64,000 bases of DNA from Archangium gephyra (GTDB lineage Bacteria > Myxococcota > Myxococcia > Myxococcales > Myxococcaceae): positions 608,501-672,500 of the forward strand of contig NZ_CP011509.1 of assembly GCF_001027285.1 (NCBI RefSeq), written 5' to 3'. This document shows, piece after piece, positions 9,449 to 18,784 of this stretch (its first letter is position 1; each line of letters begins with the position of its first letter). The notes beneath the pieces were generated by a model, which saw only the letters and a list, made by a program, of their open reading frames with translations, had not been told where the DNA came from and made no database searches. The position numbers were made by a program, and so were the translations under genes.

Positions 9449-10333
9449 GTGACCGACCTCTTCACGCCTCTGTCCCCGACCCAGAAGGCCGACTTCCACC
9501 GGCGCTATCTCGCCTACCTGCGCGGACGCGACGGCGAGCCGCAGTGGCAATCCCATACGTTCTCGGTCCGCGAGGCGTTCTACCAGGAGCTCGACCGGCG
9601 GCCCGTGCTGCGTACCGGTGCGCCCGTGGTGCGCCAGGACGTGTTCGACCGGCACCATATGCGGTACCGGCCCGGGGAGAAGCTGGACGCGCCCACGCTC
9701 TGGGCGCTGTGCGTGGCGAAGACGAACCGGAGCGAGCGCTTCGGCGTCGAGTACGCCCACAGCATCGGCACCGCGGAGCGCAACGGCGATCCGGGGGATC
9801 CCACGACGTACATCGGAATCGAGGAGTTCTATCACACGCGGATCCTCCGGGACGCACTGCGAGTGATTGGTATCGAGATGGAGATGGTGGATCCGGGCCT
9901 CGGGCACCAATGGCTCATCAAGACGATGGCGCGGCTGCCCAAGAAGCTGGGCCTCCCGTTGATTCTGTGCGGGGAGATTACGGGCGTGGCGATGTTCCAC
10001 CTGCTGCTGCACAAGGCGCGGGAGCTGTTCGCGGATCAGCCCGAGCCCCTGGCGCGCATCGAGGAGCTGTTCGCGCAGATCATGGTGGACGAGGTGGGGC
10101 ACGTGCACTACGCGCGCAGCCAGTTGGATGGAGCGGGGCTCGCCATCGCGAAGCGGCTGCTGCCGCTGGTGGCACGCGGCATCGTGGATGGGATGCCCGA
10201 GTACTACGAGCTCTTCGGGCGCGAGCGGATGATGGAGGAGGTGCTCCGCGCCGACGTGGACGCCGCCGCCCGGCCGTACCCGGATCGCTTCATCCCGTTC
10301 GACACGGATGAACGGACCCGGTCCGCGGCCTGA
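9449..10333 (+). CDS. Ferritin-like diiron protein of unknown substrate
   Basis: This is a protein of about 294 residues. Its likely iron-ligand motifs are spaced as in ferritin-like diiron oxygenases: EEFYH near residues 125-129, GEITG with Glu near 176, and DEVGHVHY near 214-221. Together they supply E-x-x-H and E…D/E-x-x-H pairs on a four-helix core. The family resembles uncharacterised diiron proteins and N-oxygenase-like enzymes; the substrate cannot be told. The start chosen is GTG 9449, eight bases after AGGAG. An in-frame GTG at 9347 lacks support, and its extra residues look like translated spacer. It stands alone between the giant kinase and the converging NACHT operon. Confidence 0.65.
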   Translation: MTDLFTPLSPTQKADFHRRYLAYLRGRDGEPQWQSHTFSVREAFYQELDRRPVLRTGAPVVRQDVFDRHHMRYRPGEKLDAPTLWALCVAKTNRSERFGVEYAHSIGTAERNGDPGDPTTYIGIEEFYHTRILRDALRVIGIEMEMVDPGLGHQWLIKTMARLPKKLGLPLILCGEITGVAMFHLLLHKARELFADQPEPLARIEELFAQIMVDEVGHVHYARSQLDGAGLAIAKRLLPLVARGIVDGMPEYYELFGRERMMEEVLRADVDAAARPYPDRFIPFDTDERTRSAA

Positions 10334-10372
10334 GCGCCGGGAAGACGTGGAGCCCCTGGACGGTGTCCGTTG

Positions 10373-13300
10373 TCAGCACCACCAGGGGACGGCTTTCTCC
10401 CTCCAGACAGCGTCCAGACTCTCTTCACCCGAGTCGATATGGCTCATCCAATAGAGGGCGAGCCGGTCATCCGGATGCTCACGGAGGTGGGTGACGAGCA
10501 GCTCCATGTCGCTGGGATGGACCTTCCTGACGAGATCTTCGAAGGCTTCTCGAAACGGTTCTCCCCAGAGCGAAGCTTCGAGCATGAGGCGCCGGGCAGG
10601 TTCCGCACCCACCTGTTCGATCATGCCTTTCAGCACGCGATGTGCTTGCTCATAGCCGTCGCTGTCCTCGCTCACAGGATCCTGGCGGCTCAGGTGACCG
10701 GCCATGAAGAGAAGGTGCTCTGGCAGCCGGATGTATTCGCTGGCCAGTTTCCAAACCGCATCATCATCGGTCATGACGATGGCCAGGCGCCTGGCCTGGG
10801 CTCCATCACCCTGCTGGATGACGGTTTTGGCGATGGCGTGGCGCCAGCCTGCCCAGGGGGCGTTGGGGTGCCAGTGGAAGGTAGACGCGCTCGTGAGGAT
10901 CTCGGGAGGGGATTCCACCAGTGCGATCAACTCTTCCAGCACCGCGTTGCCCCCTGTATGCGCCATGGCGATCACGGCCTCTCCGGCGACCTCGGGAGAA
11001 CACGCCAGGAGCGAGCGGAACAGAGGCAGATCTTCTTTCGTCCCCTGCCGGCCCACGAGCCGGACGGCCGCCGCGAGTACCCGCGGAGGAACCTCTGGCA
11101 CCATCAGCACGGGGCGCCAGAGCGCCGCGTCCTCTGCGCTGCCCACGATGGCGAGCAGGCGAAGCGCGATCTCACGGACCTGTACGTGAGAGGAGACCTC
11201 CAGGCTGTGCGCCCTATCGAGGATGTCCGTACGGGATGGAGTCGACTGCTCCCAGAACTTCCAGTGCTGCTGAATGAACACGATGGCCTTCTGCATCAGC
11301 GGCTTGGGGGTGCCTTCCTCCAGGAGCGGAAGGAAGGCCGCGATGCCATCGAGCTGCGAGAGCAGGTTCTCCCAGTACACGGAAATCGTCGGGCTCTTGG
11401 GTGATGCGGCTTCGGGAGCGGCTCCATCGCGTCGCGGTCTCACTTGGATCCGCCCCGTCCGGAGCTCGTCGCAGATGCACCTGGCACCCGTTGCCGCGTG
11501 GGGGGTTCCAATCAGAATGGCGATCGCGTGCTCAAGCACGGCTCCCCCCTTGGAAAGGAGTGAAAGCACCTCGTCCACAGGAAGCTGCTCGCGGAGAATG
11601 GCCACGGAGATCGGCGCCAGCGCCTCGTTCTCCAGCCCCGCCAACACGAGCTGCTGGTGATGGGGCCGGTAGAGTAGGAGCATGCGTTCCAGCATGAGCT
11701 GTGACTGCGCACTGGCCACGTATCGAGTGGGAGTCATTCGATAGGGAGCAAGCGGCCGGTTGAACGGCGGTAGGGTGTCGTACTGGGGAAGGGCGTTCCA
11801 GAGTTCCTCGAAAGTGTCATATCGCGAGAGCACCTCGGGCGAGAGCTTGGGCAGATCCATCCGTGAGATGAACCGCGAGGTGGTTTGAATCTGCTGGGCG
11901 GCGTGTCGCGCCCCATCCGCTTGGGCCTTCATCCGCCGCTGATGCTCTTCGACAGCTTTTCGAGCCAGGGCAGCAATCTCCGGGTCCGCATCATTCACGT
12001 ACGGGGCGAGGGTTTCGAGGTCAGCGCTGATGAAGAACCTGGCCGCGAATCGCCGCTGGCGAGGGCTTCCTGTGGCGAGCAGTTCCCGGATGAGCTTCAA
12101 GGGACGGGAAAAGCCCCACCACCCTGAAACAAGATCTTCGACGACGTCGGCATACGGCCCGTCGAGCAACTCGAAGAACGTGTGGATGCCCTGCTCATCC
12201 CCCAATCGTGCCCGGACTTCCTCCACGAGCGTTGAGCGTGCTTTTTCGGCGTGCTTTCGCATCGCCTTCTCCCAAGGGGTTTCGGGAGTTTCCCTGGCAG
12301 ACGGAAATGGCAATACCACCGGGCGGGGAGGCCTTGTCTGGACGAGGGCGGCCAGCAGCAATTCGGTGGGTACCCTCTTTCTCGTGTTGATGGCGGCGAA
12401 GGCCACCCAGCGCTCGTCGTCATCCATGGATGAGAGGGAGGTCGCGATGTGCGCCGGCTCAATGGATATCTTGTGTTTCGCGATCCGGGCGAGTGCCTCG
12501 ATCCGTACGGCCTTGAACCGGTCATGGAGTACCGATCGAAGCAGCGCCCGTCTTCCTCCCACCTGGAGTCTGACGCGGGCCACCAGGGCCCGCCACCTGG
12601 CCAGCCCACAGCGGTCATGAAGGAACTCCGCGTACAATGGTTCTAGAGGCGTACTGTGTTTGGAGGTATCTCCGACGAGACCGGATGCCCAGAGCAGCTC
12701 CCATTGGCTCAACCACGTCTCGGGAGGAACTTCCTTGGCGTGTCGAGCCAAGCCGGTGTTGATACATGCTGCGGCGCGGAGCAGTGCCTCGCGCTTCTGG
12801 TCCATCGACCCGTGTGCCAAGACCGTCCTGATGACGGGTTGCATCTCCACCAGCGTGCCCCGTGAGAGGGCGTCCAGCCGTTCGAGATGGCGCCCTGCTG
12901 GTGCTCGCTGCGCCCATACCGAGAGTGCAACAGATGAGGGATTGGTGCGTTGCTCATCGCTCGGTGCATCGAAGAGTGTCTCAAGCTCGATGGCCCAGGA
13001 GCCTGCTGGCCGTTCCAAGAGGAGAGACATGCCTTCCCGGAACCGGGTGAGCACGGACAGGGGGAGATCCCGCAGCCCGAGCTTCATCACGAGCTTCTCC
13101 GCGAAGTCACATGCCTCATGGAGGACACGGCGCTCCGACCAGGAGCCATGGCCACGGCGTGGATCCTGCAGCGGCGGCAGTTCACCGCGGAGGAATCGTC
13201 CGACAGCGGCCGGGCAGGCAGCGATCAGCTCCTGCGTGTGGGGGCGCAGTGTCGCAGCCCATCGTTCAATCGCCAGCCACATCTCCTTGAGATCGTCGAG

Positions 13301-15637
13301 CCCACCAGGGAGCGGGAGGCGGTCGAGACGGCTCGCGAGGCGAACTCGCCGTCGCAACACGTCGATGGCGGCTTCCGGAGCGACGCGCTCCGGCCCGTTC
13401 GCGATGAGCAGCCGTGTGGCGAGCGCGAGCGACGACATGGGACGGTGCGGATTGTTCGCGAGCGCGTGGATGAACTGTGTCAGGCGTTGGCGATCCGTGA
13501 GCAGTGCACCGAAGTGGAAGGCTACCGCATCCGGTCCTGGCTCGCCGATCCGGACCAGCAGCTCCTCCTCTGCTTCCTTTCGGCGCACGAGGTAGATCGC
13601 GGCACAGAATTCAGCCAGGCTCTTGTGGGAAAACTGGCTGAGCCCCGGGCCCACGCGTTGAACGAGGTCGCTCTTCTCAAGGGCTTCATGCACCGCATCC
13701 ACCACCTCGGGAGGCCCCAGCCCATCCAGGATCTCCAGGTCCTCGCGGGTGAGCACTGCCTCTCCCCGGCGGAGCATCGACCAGGCCGCGCCACCGAGCA
13801 CTCCGAGTCCACTGTTGGCGACCCGTCTGCGCACCTGTGCGGTGATGCGCTGATTGCCTTCTGCGCGCTCGAGCAGCCGGATGATGCAGGCCTGCAACAC
13901 CTTGGGAACATCCAGCGACTCGCCGAACATCGTCTCGGGCAGCATGGCGAGCAGTGAGACTCCCAGCGGCGTCGAACAGAGGTCGGTGAGCATCTCCTTT
14001 CGGCGGTCGACTGAGGAATGGAACCGGTCGCCACTCTCATCGCGGAGCAGCTTCCAGTAATGGGGTTTCCCCTCCAGCTCGAAGAGTTTCTGCTGATCGT
14101 ACAATTCGAGCGGACACACGCGGAAGTGAGGGGCCCCTGGAACTTCATCTGGAAGCGGGCGGGCTCCCACGATGGTGGGACCTGGCCAGTCGGCGATCAA
14201 CTCAAGAATGTGGAGGCGAGCGCTGGGGGATACTTCATCGAGCCCATCGACCAGCAGCCAGACGCTTCCCTCCATGGCCTGTGACTGCGCCAGTTGCACG
14301 ATGTGCCTGCAGCCGTCCGTGTCGAGCGTCCGCTGAGACGTGCTCGCCAGTGCCTCGGCGAGGGAGAACCCGGCATCGGCGAGTTGTCGCGCGTCTACCC
14401 GGAGTGCTGGACCGAGGAGCGGTACCTCTTGGAGGAGGTAGGCGGCCAGGCGTCGCAGGACGATCGATTTGCCATCTCCAGGTCCACCCTCGATGAAACA
14501 GGGACGCTTCTCGCCAGACAGATGGTTGGAGTGTACGTCCGAGAGGAACCCAGGTTCGTCCTGTGTGAAGCTCCCCTGGTCCTCTTCATCCTTGCTTGCG
14601 ATGCTCGTGACGAACCTGCGGTCAAGGGTCGCGGAGATGTCGCGCACCTCACCGTTCCAGCACGTCACCCTGCGGGAGCCCTGGCGAAGCTTTTCGAAGA
14701 GCTGGGTGCCGGGGCAGGACTCCAGCGAGAGCCCCAGGCGGACGAGGAGATCGAGCACGCTGCGGAAGGGCTCGATGCGGCATTTTCGCAGGTGTTCGCT
14801 GTCTGGCCATGAGTGGGCAGCGGGGACGGCAATCCGGCGATCATACCGTTTTGCTTCCTGCCATTGGGCCGCGGGCACCAGGAGCAGTCCGTTGGGGTGC
14901 TCTCCGAAGAAGCGGGCCACTTTGTCACTCAGCCCGTCGACGGGCAGTGCCAGGCCATTTGGATCCAGCTCTCCCGTTACCCCGAAAACGAGGCGATCAC
15001 CCCGGGCGCGGCGCACCTTGTCTGGATCAAGTCTTTCGGCTGCTTCGGGCCAGAGTTCAAGGATGGCCCGCAGAACGAGCGCTGCCATCTTCGAGCGTCC
15101 GGGCGCTGCCCGGTCAAATGTCCACTGAGGTGTGGCAATACCCAGGAATTGCCGTACGAGCACAGCTGTATCGCGGATGGCGTCATCGCTGGTGGTGGGC
15201 TCCACGGCCCTGCCCGTATGGAGCACGCGCGCGGGCGCATCGTTCGCGAGCAGGGCCAACACATGAGGACGTGCGACCAGCGAGTGGTGGCTGGAGAGAT
15301 CCACATCTCGTATGGGCTTGAGGGTAAACCCTCGTGCCGCCGGAGCCTGCCGGGAGGGGAGCTGGAGCCCGAGCAGGGTCGCGGCTTCGAGGCACCCGGC
15401 TCCAAGCTGGGGCGTCCCAAACTCTGGATGGGTGAGCTCATCGCTCTCGAGGGCATTCCAGATGCGGGTGAGCCCTCGTGCCGCGGCTTCGCGTGGGCCT
15501 CCCCGCGTACAGCAAATCTCCTCCACCAGGCGCGGCAACTCGACCGCGAGCGCCTTCCGTCCAGGAGGCTGCTTGGGAAGTGGTTTCTCCTCGAGCAGGA
15601 CCGCCCAGGCCCGTGTTCTCGACTCCTCAGGCGTCAT
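10373..15637 (-). CDS. NACHT NTPase with Lon-peptidase-like N-terminus and HEAT-like repeats
   Basis: This is a 1754-residue STAND protein. Residues about 175-265 resemble the Lon proteolytic domain: GVTGELDPNGLALPVDGL (219-236) and SDK match the Lon segment TGE-I…G-x-V-L-P-I-GG-L-x-E-K, with Lys239 at the catalytic Lys position and Ser182 (APGRSK) a candidate nucleophile. The NACHT domain follows: Walker A GGPGDGKS (384-391) and Walker B LLVDGLDEVS (461-470). The remaining about 1100 residues are helical repeats of HEAT/armadillo style, probably the sensor. Family knowledge: bacterial NACHT proteins act in anti-phage defence and sense ligands through C-terminal repeats. It is the last gene of a four-gene operon and overlaps the preceding gene by 11 bp. 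That it is a defence protein is inferred. Confidence 0.85.
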   Translation of the reverse strand: MTPEESRTRAWAVLLEEKPLPKQPPGRKALAVELPRLVEEICCTRGGPREAAARGLTRIWNALESDELTHPEFGTPQLGAGCLEAATLLGLQLPSRQAPAARGFTLKPIRDVDLSSHHSLVARPHVLALLANDAPARVLHTGRAVEPTTSDDAIRDTAVLVRQFLGIATPQWTFDRAAPGRSKMAALVLRAILELWPEAAERLDPDKVRRARGDRLVFGVTGELDPNGLALPVDGLSDKVARFFGEHPNGLLLVPAAQWQEAKRYDRRIAVPAAHSWPDSEHLRKCRIEPFRSVLDLLVRLGLSLESCPGTQLFEKLRQGSRRVTCWNGEVRDISATLDRRFVTSIASKDEEDQGSFTQDEPGFLSDVHSNHLSGEKRPCFIEGGPGDGKSIVLRRLAAYLLQEVPLLGPALRVDARQLADAGFSLAEALASTSQRTLDTDGCRHIVQLAQSQAMEGSVWLLVDGLDEVSPSARLHILELIADWPGPTIVGARPLPDEVPGAPHFRVCPLELYDQQKLFELEGKPHYWKLLRDESGDRFHSSVDRRKEMLTDLCSTPLGVSLLAMLPETMFGESLDVPKVLQACIIRLLERAEGNQRITAQVRRRVANSGLGVLGGAAWSMLRRGEAVLTREDLEILDGLGPPEVVDAVHEALEKSDLVQRVGPGLSQFSHKSLAEFCAAIYLVRRKEAEEELLVRIGEPGPDAVAFHFGALLTDRQRLTQFIHALANNPHRPMSSLALATRLLIANGPERVAPEAAIDVLRRRVRLASRLDRLPLPGGLDDLKEMWLAIERWAATLRPHTQELIAACPAAVGRFLRGELPPLQDPRRGHGSWSERRVLHEACDFAEKLVMKLGLRDLPLSVLTRFREGMSLLLERPAGSWAIELETLFDAPSDEQRTNPSSVALSVWAQRAPAGRHLERLDALSRGTLVEMQPVIRTVLAHGSMDQKREALLRAAACINTGLARHAKEVPPETWLSQWELLWASGLVGDTSKHSTPLEPLYAEFLHDRCGLARWRALVARVRLQVGGRRALLRSVLHDRFKAVRIEALARIAKHKISIEPAHIATSLSSMDDDERWVAFAAINTRKRVPTELLLAALVQTRPPRPVVLPFPSARETPETPWEKAMRKHAEKARSTLVEEVRARLGDEQGIHTFFELLDGPYADVVEDLVSGWWGFSRPLKLIRELLATGSPRQRRFAARFFISADLETLAPYVNDADPEIAALARKAVEEHQRRMKAQADGARHAAQQIQTTSRFISRMDLPKLSPEVLSRYDTFEELWNALPQYDTLPPFNRPLAPYRMTPTRYVASAQSQLMLERMLLLYRPHHQQLVLAGLENEALAPISVAILREQLPVDEVLSLLSKGGAVLEHAIAILIGTPHAATGARCICDELRTGRIQVRPRRDGAAPEAASPKSPTISVYWENLLSQLDGIAAFLPLLEEGTPKPLMQKAIVFIQQHWKFWEQSTPSRTDILDRAHSLEVSSHVQVREIALRLLAIVGSAEDAALWRPVLMVPEVPPRVLAAAVRLVGRQGTKEDLPLFRSLLACSPEVAGEAVIAMAHTGGNAVLEELIALVESPPEILTSASTFHWHPNAPWAGWRHAIAKTVIQQGDGAQARRLAIVMTDDDAVWKLASEYIRLPEHLLFMAGHLSRQDPVSEDSDGYEQAHRVLKGMIEQVGAEPARRLMLEASLWGEPFREAFEDLVRKVHPSDMELLVTHLREHPDDRLALYWMSHIDSGEESLDAVWREKAVPWWC

Positions 15638-16607
15638 CCCGTGCCTCTTTCAGCGAGAGGGTGACGAGGAATTGGAGCCCACCTTCAGAAGCGGAGAACC
15701 CCTCGCCCAGCAGCCGCCCCCGCAACTCCTCGACGGTGCCGAGCCGGGCGATGGCGGTACGCCGCGATGCTTTCGTGATGGGAAAGGCCCAGGTGACGGT
15801 GCGCTCCCGTGTGCTCACGTGGATTTCGATGGGCCCTGCCGCTGTCGTCCCGGAGGGGAGGTTCACTTGGACGGTCAGCTCATTTCCCTCGCGGTAGACG
15901 CCTACGAGGCTCTCCTCGGCGAAGCCTTCCGGAGCCTCGTCGCGCCGGTCAGCCGCTGCTGGCGCGTACAGCCACTTCAGGACGGGCGATTGGGACACGT
16001 CCTCCTCGAGCTTCCGAGCCGCCCGGAGCCGCCGGGCGAGCCGCTGCTGCATGACCGAGATGGGCCTCGGGGTGAGCGGGGGCAATGCCTCCACGGCCGC
16101 CTCGCCCGCCGCGCGAGCGACGTGCTCCCAGAGCTCCCGGATGCTCGCGTTCGCCGGGAGCAATTCCAGACGCCGGTCGGCATACCCGCCCAGGGCTCCG
16201 GCACGCAGGGGATGGAGTGCGAGGTATGCGTTTGCCAGTTGGACCATCCGCTGGGCGGCATTCGCACGGCCACGGGCATCCTCCACCGAGGCCACATCAT
16301 CGATGTCCAGCAGGACATCGAGCAGCTCCCCGAAGGGGTCGTCTTCGCCCGCCAGGAGCGCATCGAGCCGCGCGAGCAAGGTGTTCTCGCGCGAGATGTG
16401 GGCGGCTGGCTCGACCTGGGCTCCCAGCGAGCGCAGCCGCTCCGGCAGTGAAACCTCCTTTCCCGCTGCCTGGGCCTGATCCACCCGGGCACAGAGCGCG
16501 AGCACCCGGAAGGCGCTGCCCGGATCAAGCCCTCGCTCGATGTGCCGTCGCTCGAGAGCGTCCAACTCCGCGAGGGCGGAGTCGAGCCATGGAATCGAAG
16601 TGCTCAT
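15627..16607 (-). CDS. Unknown protein, third gene of the sigma-NACHT operon
   Basis: This is a 326-residue protein without recognised motifs. Residues 1-200 are strongly helical and charged. Residues about 225-320 look like beta structure (LTVQVNLPSGTTAAGPIEIH, then RTVTWAFPIT), reminiscent of small beta-sandwich domains. It starts by a 4-bp overlap with the gene before it and ends inside the start of the NACHT gene (11-bp overlap), so it must be co-translated with both. The fixed position beside a STAND NTPase suggests an adaptor or a regulator (for example an anti-sigma-like partner of the sigma-like protein). That role is inference. Confidence 0.6.
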   Translation of the reverse strand: MSTSIPWLDSALAELDALERRHIERGLDPGSAFRVLALCARVDQAQAAGKEVSLPERLRSLGAQVEPAAHISRENTLLARLDALLAGEDDPFGELLDVLLDIDDVASVEDARGRANAAQRMVQLANAYLALHPLRAGALGGYADRRLELLPANASIRELWEHVARAAGEAAVEALPPLTPRPISVMQQRLARRLRAARKLEEDVSQSPVLKWLYAPAAADRRDEAPEGFAEESLVGVYREGNELTVQVNLPSGTTAAGPIEIHVSTRERTVTWAFPITKASRRTAIARLGTVEELRGRLLGEGFSASEGGLQFLVTLSLKEARDDA

Positions 16608-17158
16608 GTGTCCTCCACGTCCTCGTGCTGCCAGGTGTCTTGCGCCAGCGCCTTCTTGTCATTCCACTTGCGGACGGCGGCTTCGACGAATTGCTCCGGA
16701 GTCGCGTTCTCGAAATCGTACGGGCTCACGCGGTAGGCGGAGACGGTGCGGGGCGCGCGGCCGTCCGTGCCATCCGTGGCGATGACGAAGACCCCATTGT
16801 CTCCGACCAGGGCGAGCCGGTCGCTCCCTGCGCCCAGGTGGCACACCCGGCCGAGCCCTCGCGAGGTCTCGATCGAGTGCATATAGGCTGGCCGGTAGAA
16901 GGCCTCATGGTCGGCTTCGACGAGCCGTGCACCTCCGCGGGAGAGGCGCTCCCAGCGCTCCGAGCCGTTCTGGACGCGATCGATGAGCGAGCAGCCCGCT
17001 TGGAGGGCACGCTGACGCAAGTCCTTGGGGAGCCCCTTGACCACCAGGTCCCACCGCTCACTGCGGCGGTACAGATGTTTCAGCACATGTCTGGCGCGGG
17101 GCCATCCCCGGCGCATGGGGAGGATGCCCTCGGGTGCCGTCGCGTAGGCGGTGGTCAT
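16604..17158 (-). CDS. Unknown protein, second gene of the sigma-NACHT operon
   Basis: This is a 184-residue protein. The N-terminal part is basic and helical (MRRGWPRARHVLKHLYRR). The C-terminal half has predicted strands (RLALVGDNGVFVIATDG, then TVSAYRVSPYDF) and a final acidic helix. The pair of strands ending in TAYR-like sequence faintly recalls small BECR-type ribonuclease toxins, but no catalytic set can be named and I do not assign a function. It overlaps its upstream and downstream neighbours by 4 bp each. A toxin or effector role in the operon is possible, with low confidence. Confidence 0.55.
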   Translation of the reverse strand: MTTAYATAPEGILPMRRGWPRARHVLKHLYRRSERWDLVVKGLPKDLRQRALQAGCSLIDRVQNGSERWERLSRGGARLVEADHEAFYRPAYMHSIETSRGLGRVCHLGAGSDRLALVGDNGVFVIATDGTDGRAPRTVSAYRVSPYDFENATPEQFVEAAVRKWNDKKALAQDTWQHEDVEDT

Positions 17159-17877
17159 GACGGCTCCTCTCCGGCGGAGCCGCTGGGAACGGCGAGCTGC
17201 TGGCGCAACCTGGCGTAGGCCCGCTGGATCAGCTTTCCCGTGCGTTCATAGGCCACGCGCTCCGGTGTTCCTGGGAAGAGCAGGGCGGCGATGTCATCCC
17301 GGCTGATGGCATCGGCCGGGCGGAAGGGGCGGGGAGGACGATGCCGCCCCTCGAGCTCCCGCCAGTCTTCTTCCAGGAGCCGGTCGGGAGCATGAAGGAG
17401 CAGGAGGGCGACCCGCTCCTCGAGCCGGAGCGAGCCCACGGCTTGCACCAGGCGCTGCCACAGCTGGGCCTCATGGAGGCGGGTGACGACGTCCGGGACG
17501 GAGTGAGCAAGGGTCTCCGCCGCGAGGTCCTCCGCGACGCCGGGCTCGTGGACGTCCGGCATCCGGGCCTGGCGGCGGAGCGCGTCGAGCAGGCGGTGCT
17601 TGAGCGTCGCCCGCGCGAAGGCGCGAGGCTGCTCGGCCTTGAAGAGCGCGGATTGCTTCTCCAGGAGCAGCTTCTCGATCACCTGGGCGCGGATTTCCTC
17701 CGCTGCTTCCTGGCCGAGCACGCGGACGATGTCCGGAGGCAGCAAGAGCCAGCGCTCGAGCCAGGGCAACCCTTCTTGAAGTGCCTGCTCGTCACCGTGC
17801 CGGTGCCAGCGCTCGAACAGGCGCATGACTGCGTGCTCTTCCATGCATGCTCCACAGCCGCTGATCCCCGGCTTCAT
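17155..17877 (-). CDS. Sigma-70-like (ECF-type) protein heading the NACHT operon
   Basis: This is a 240-residue protein. Residues about 60-120 match sigma region 2 (EEIRAQVIEKLLL … PRAFARATLKHRLLDALRRQ). After a linker, residues about 140-230 match a sigma-4-like helical region, but it carries an insertion around LEGRHRPPRPFRPADAIS. The ending GKLIQRAYARLRQQL resembles the last helix of region 4. Such proteins head many STAND and conflict operons in actinobacteria and myxobacteria. It could direct transcription of its own operon or act as an adaptor. The ATG at 17877 is four bases after a GAGGAG Shine-Dalgarno sequence. It overlaps the following gene by ATGA. Confidence 0.65.
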   Translation of the reverse strand: MKPGISGCGACMEEHAVMRLFERWHRHGDEQALQEGLPWLERWLLLPPDIVRVLGQEAAEEIRAQVIEKLLLEKQSALFKAEQPRAFARATLKHRLLDALRRQARMPDVHEPGVAEDLAAETLAHSVPDVVTRLHEAQLWQRLVQAVGSLRLEERVALLLLHAPDRLLEEDWRELEGRHRPPRPFRPADAISRDDIAALLFPGTPERVAYERTGKLIQRAYARLRQQLAVPSGSAGEEPS

Positions 17878-17897
17878 ACCGCTCCTCTAGGGAGGAG
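17878..17897 (-). promoter_or_regulatory. Hairpin sequestering the Shine-Dalgarno of the sigma-NACHT operon
   Basis: On the minus-strand mRNA the sequence CTCCTC-CCTA-GAGGAG (17897 to 17882) forms a perfect 6-bp stem with a four-base loop. The 3' arm is the Shine-Dalgarno sequence of the first operon gene, four bases before its ATG. This would lower translation until opened. The rest of the 175-bp spacer up to 18053 shows no clear promoter hexamers. Confidence 0.45.
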
Positions 17898-18052
17898 ACG
17901 ATGGAGCCGATTCTGGCGGACATCTGGGAACAGGCGGGCGGGATGAAACCCTGGAGTCCGCCTCATGACTGGACCCCATGCGGTCAGTCTGGAACAGGCT
18001 TCGTGGCCACCCCAAGCCGGTGGGGCCGGCAGTGCTTGAAGCCAGGTTTCCG

Positions 18053-18613
18053 CTACACCCCCGGAGCCGTGCCCTGGGCGCGCTCCTCGCGGCGGCGGCG
18101 CATGGCGCGCCAGGTGAGCCACAGCCCGAACAGCAGCACCAGCACCGCCGCCACGGTGAACATGGCACCCATGCGGCTGGCGCGCGGCCGGTTGTCGTGC
18201 CACAGCGTGAAGCCCGGTGACTCGGGGTTCTTGAGGAAGCGGTTGACGGAGACGACGGTGCGGTTGGCCTCCCGCTCCTCCTCCATCCACTGGTGCGACA
18301 GGGGGAACTCGCCCCGGGTGGTGACGAGCACCGGACGGTAGATGTTCTGCTGCTCTCCCCGGGGACTGCGGCCCCGCTCGATCCGGGCGCTCTGCAGCTC
18401 CTTCGGGGAGAAGATGATCGGCGGCTCCTTCGTCAGCCAGCCGCTGCGGATGAGGGCGCAGGCCCCGCCCCGCTGGCACTGCAGCTCGATGCGGGCCTTC
18501 GTGTTCAGGAAGCTCAGCCCGAAGATGAAGAAGGGCACGGACAGGGCCAGGACGCCAATGGCGCCGATGAACAGGGAGCGCGAGGGGGTCACCGAGGGCG
18601 TGGAATCGCTCAC
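18053..18613 (-). CDS. Hypothetical membrane protein with two TM segments
   Basis: This is a protein of about 186 residues. One TM segment lies near the N-terminus (SLFIGAIGVLALSVPFFIFG), a periplasmic-like domain of about 100 residues follows, and a second TM segment (FTVAAVLVLLFGLWLTW) precedes a basic tail (RAMRRRREERAQ). The topology fits a small inner-membrane protein with an external domain. The GTG at 18613 was chosen because the longer frame (to 18751) begins with charged low-complexity sequence. It runs in the same direction as the sigma-NACHT operon 175 bp downstream; an imperfect hairpin at 18007-18029 might separate the transcripts. Family not recognised. Confidence 0.6.
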   Translation of the reverse strand: MSDSTPSVTPSRSLFIGAIGVLALSVPFFIFGLSFLNTKARIELQCQRGGACALIRSGWLTKEPPIIFSPKELQSARIERGRSPRGEQQNIYRPVLVTTRGEFPLSHQWMEEEREANRTVVSVNRFLKNPESPGFTLWHDNRPRASRMGAMFTVAAVLVLLFGLWLTWRAMRRRREERAQGTAPGV

Positions 18614-18784
18614 GGCCCCGTCATAGACCCGCTCCCGGGTGCGGAGCACGCGCAAACGCACGTCCCGCTCCGTTGACCGGTGCGCACCCCGCCCCTCCCG
18701 AGTGTCCACCACCAGGGCTCCCGCCTCCTTCCCGGGTGCGCGCCGCGTCAATCCAGGGCATCGACAGGCTCACAGGAGGTGGCG

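Noticed and set aside
18007-18029. GC-rich hairpin as a terminator between the membrane-protein gene and the NACHT operon
   Set aside because: The stem has two mismatches and no T-run, so the support is too weak for a feature entry.
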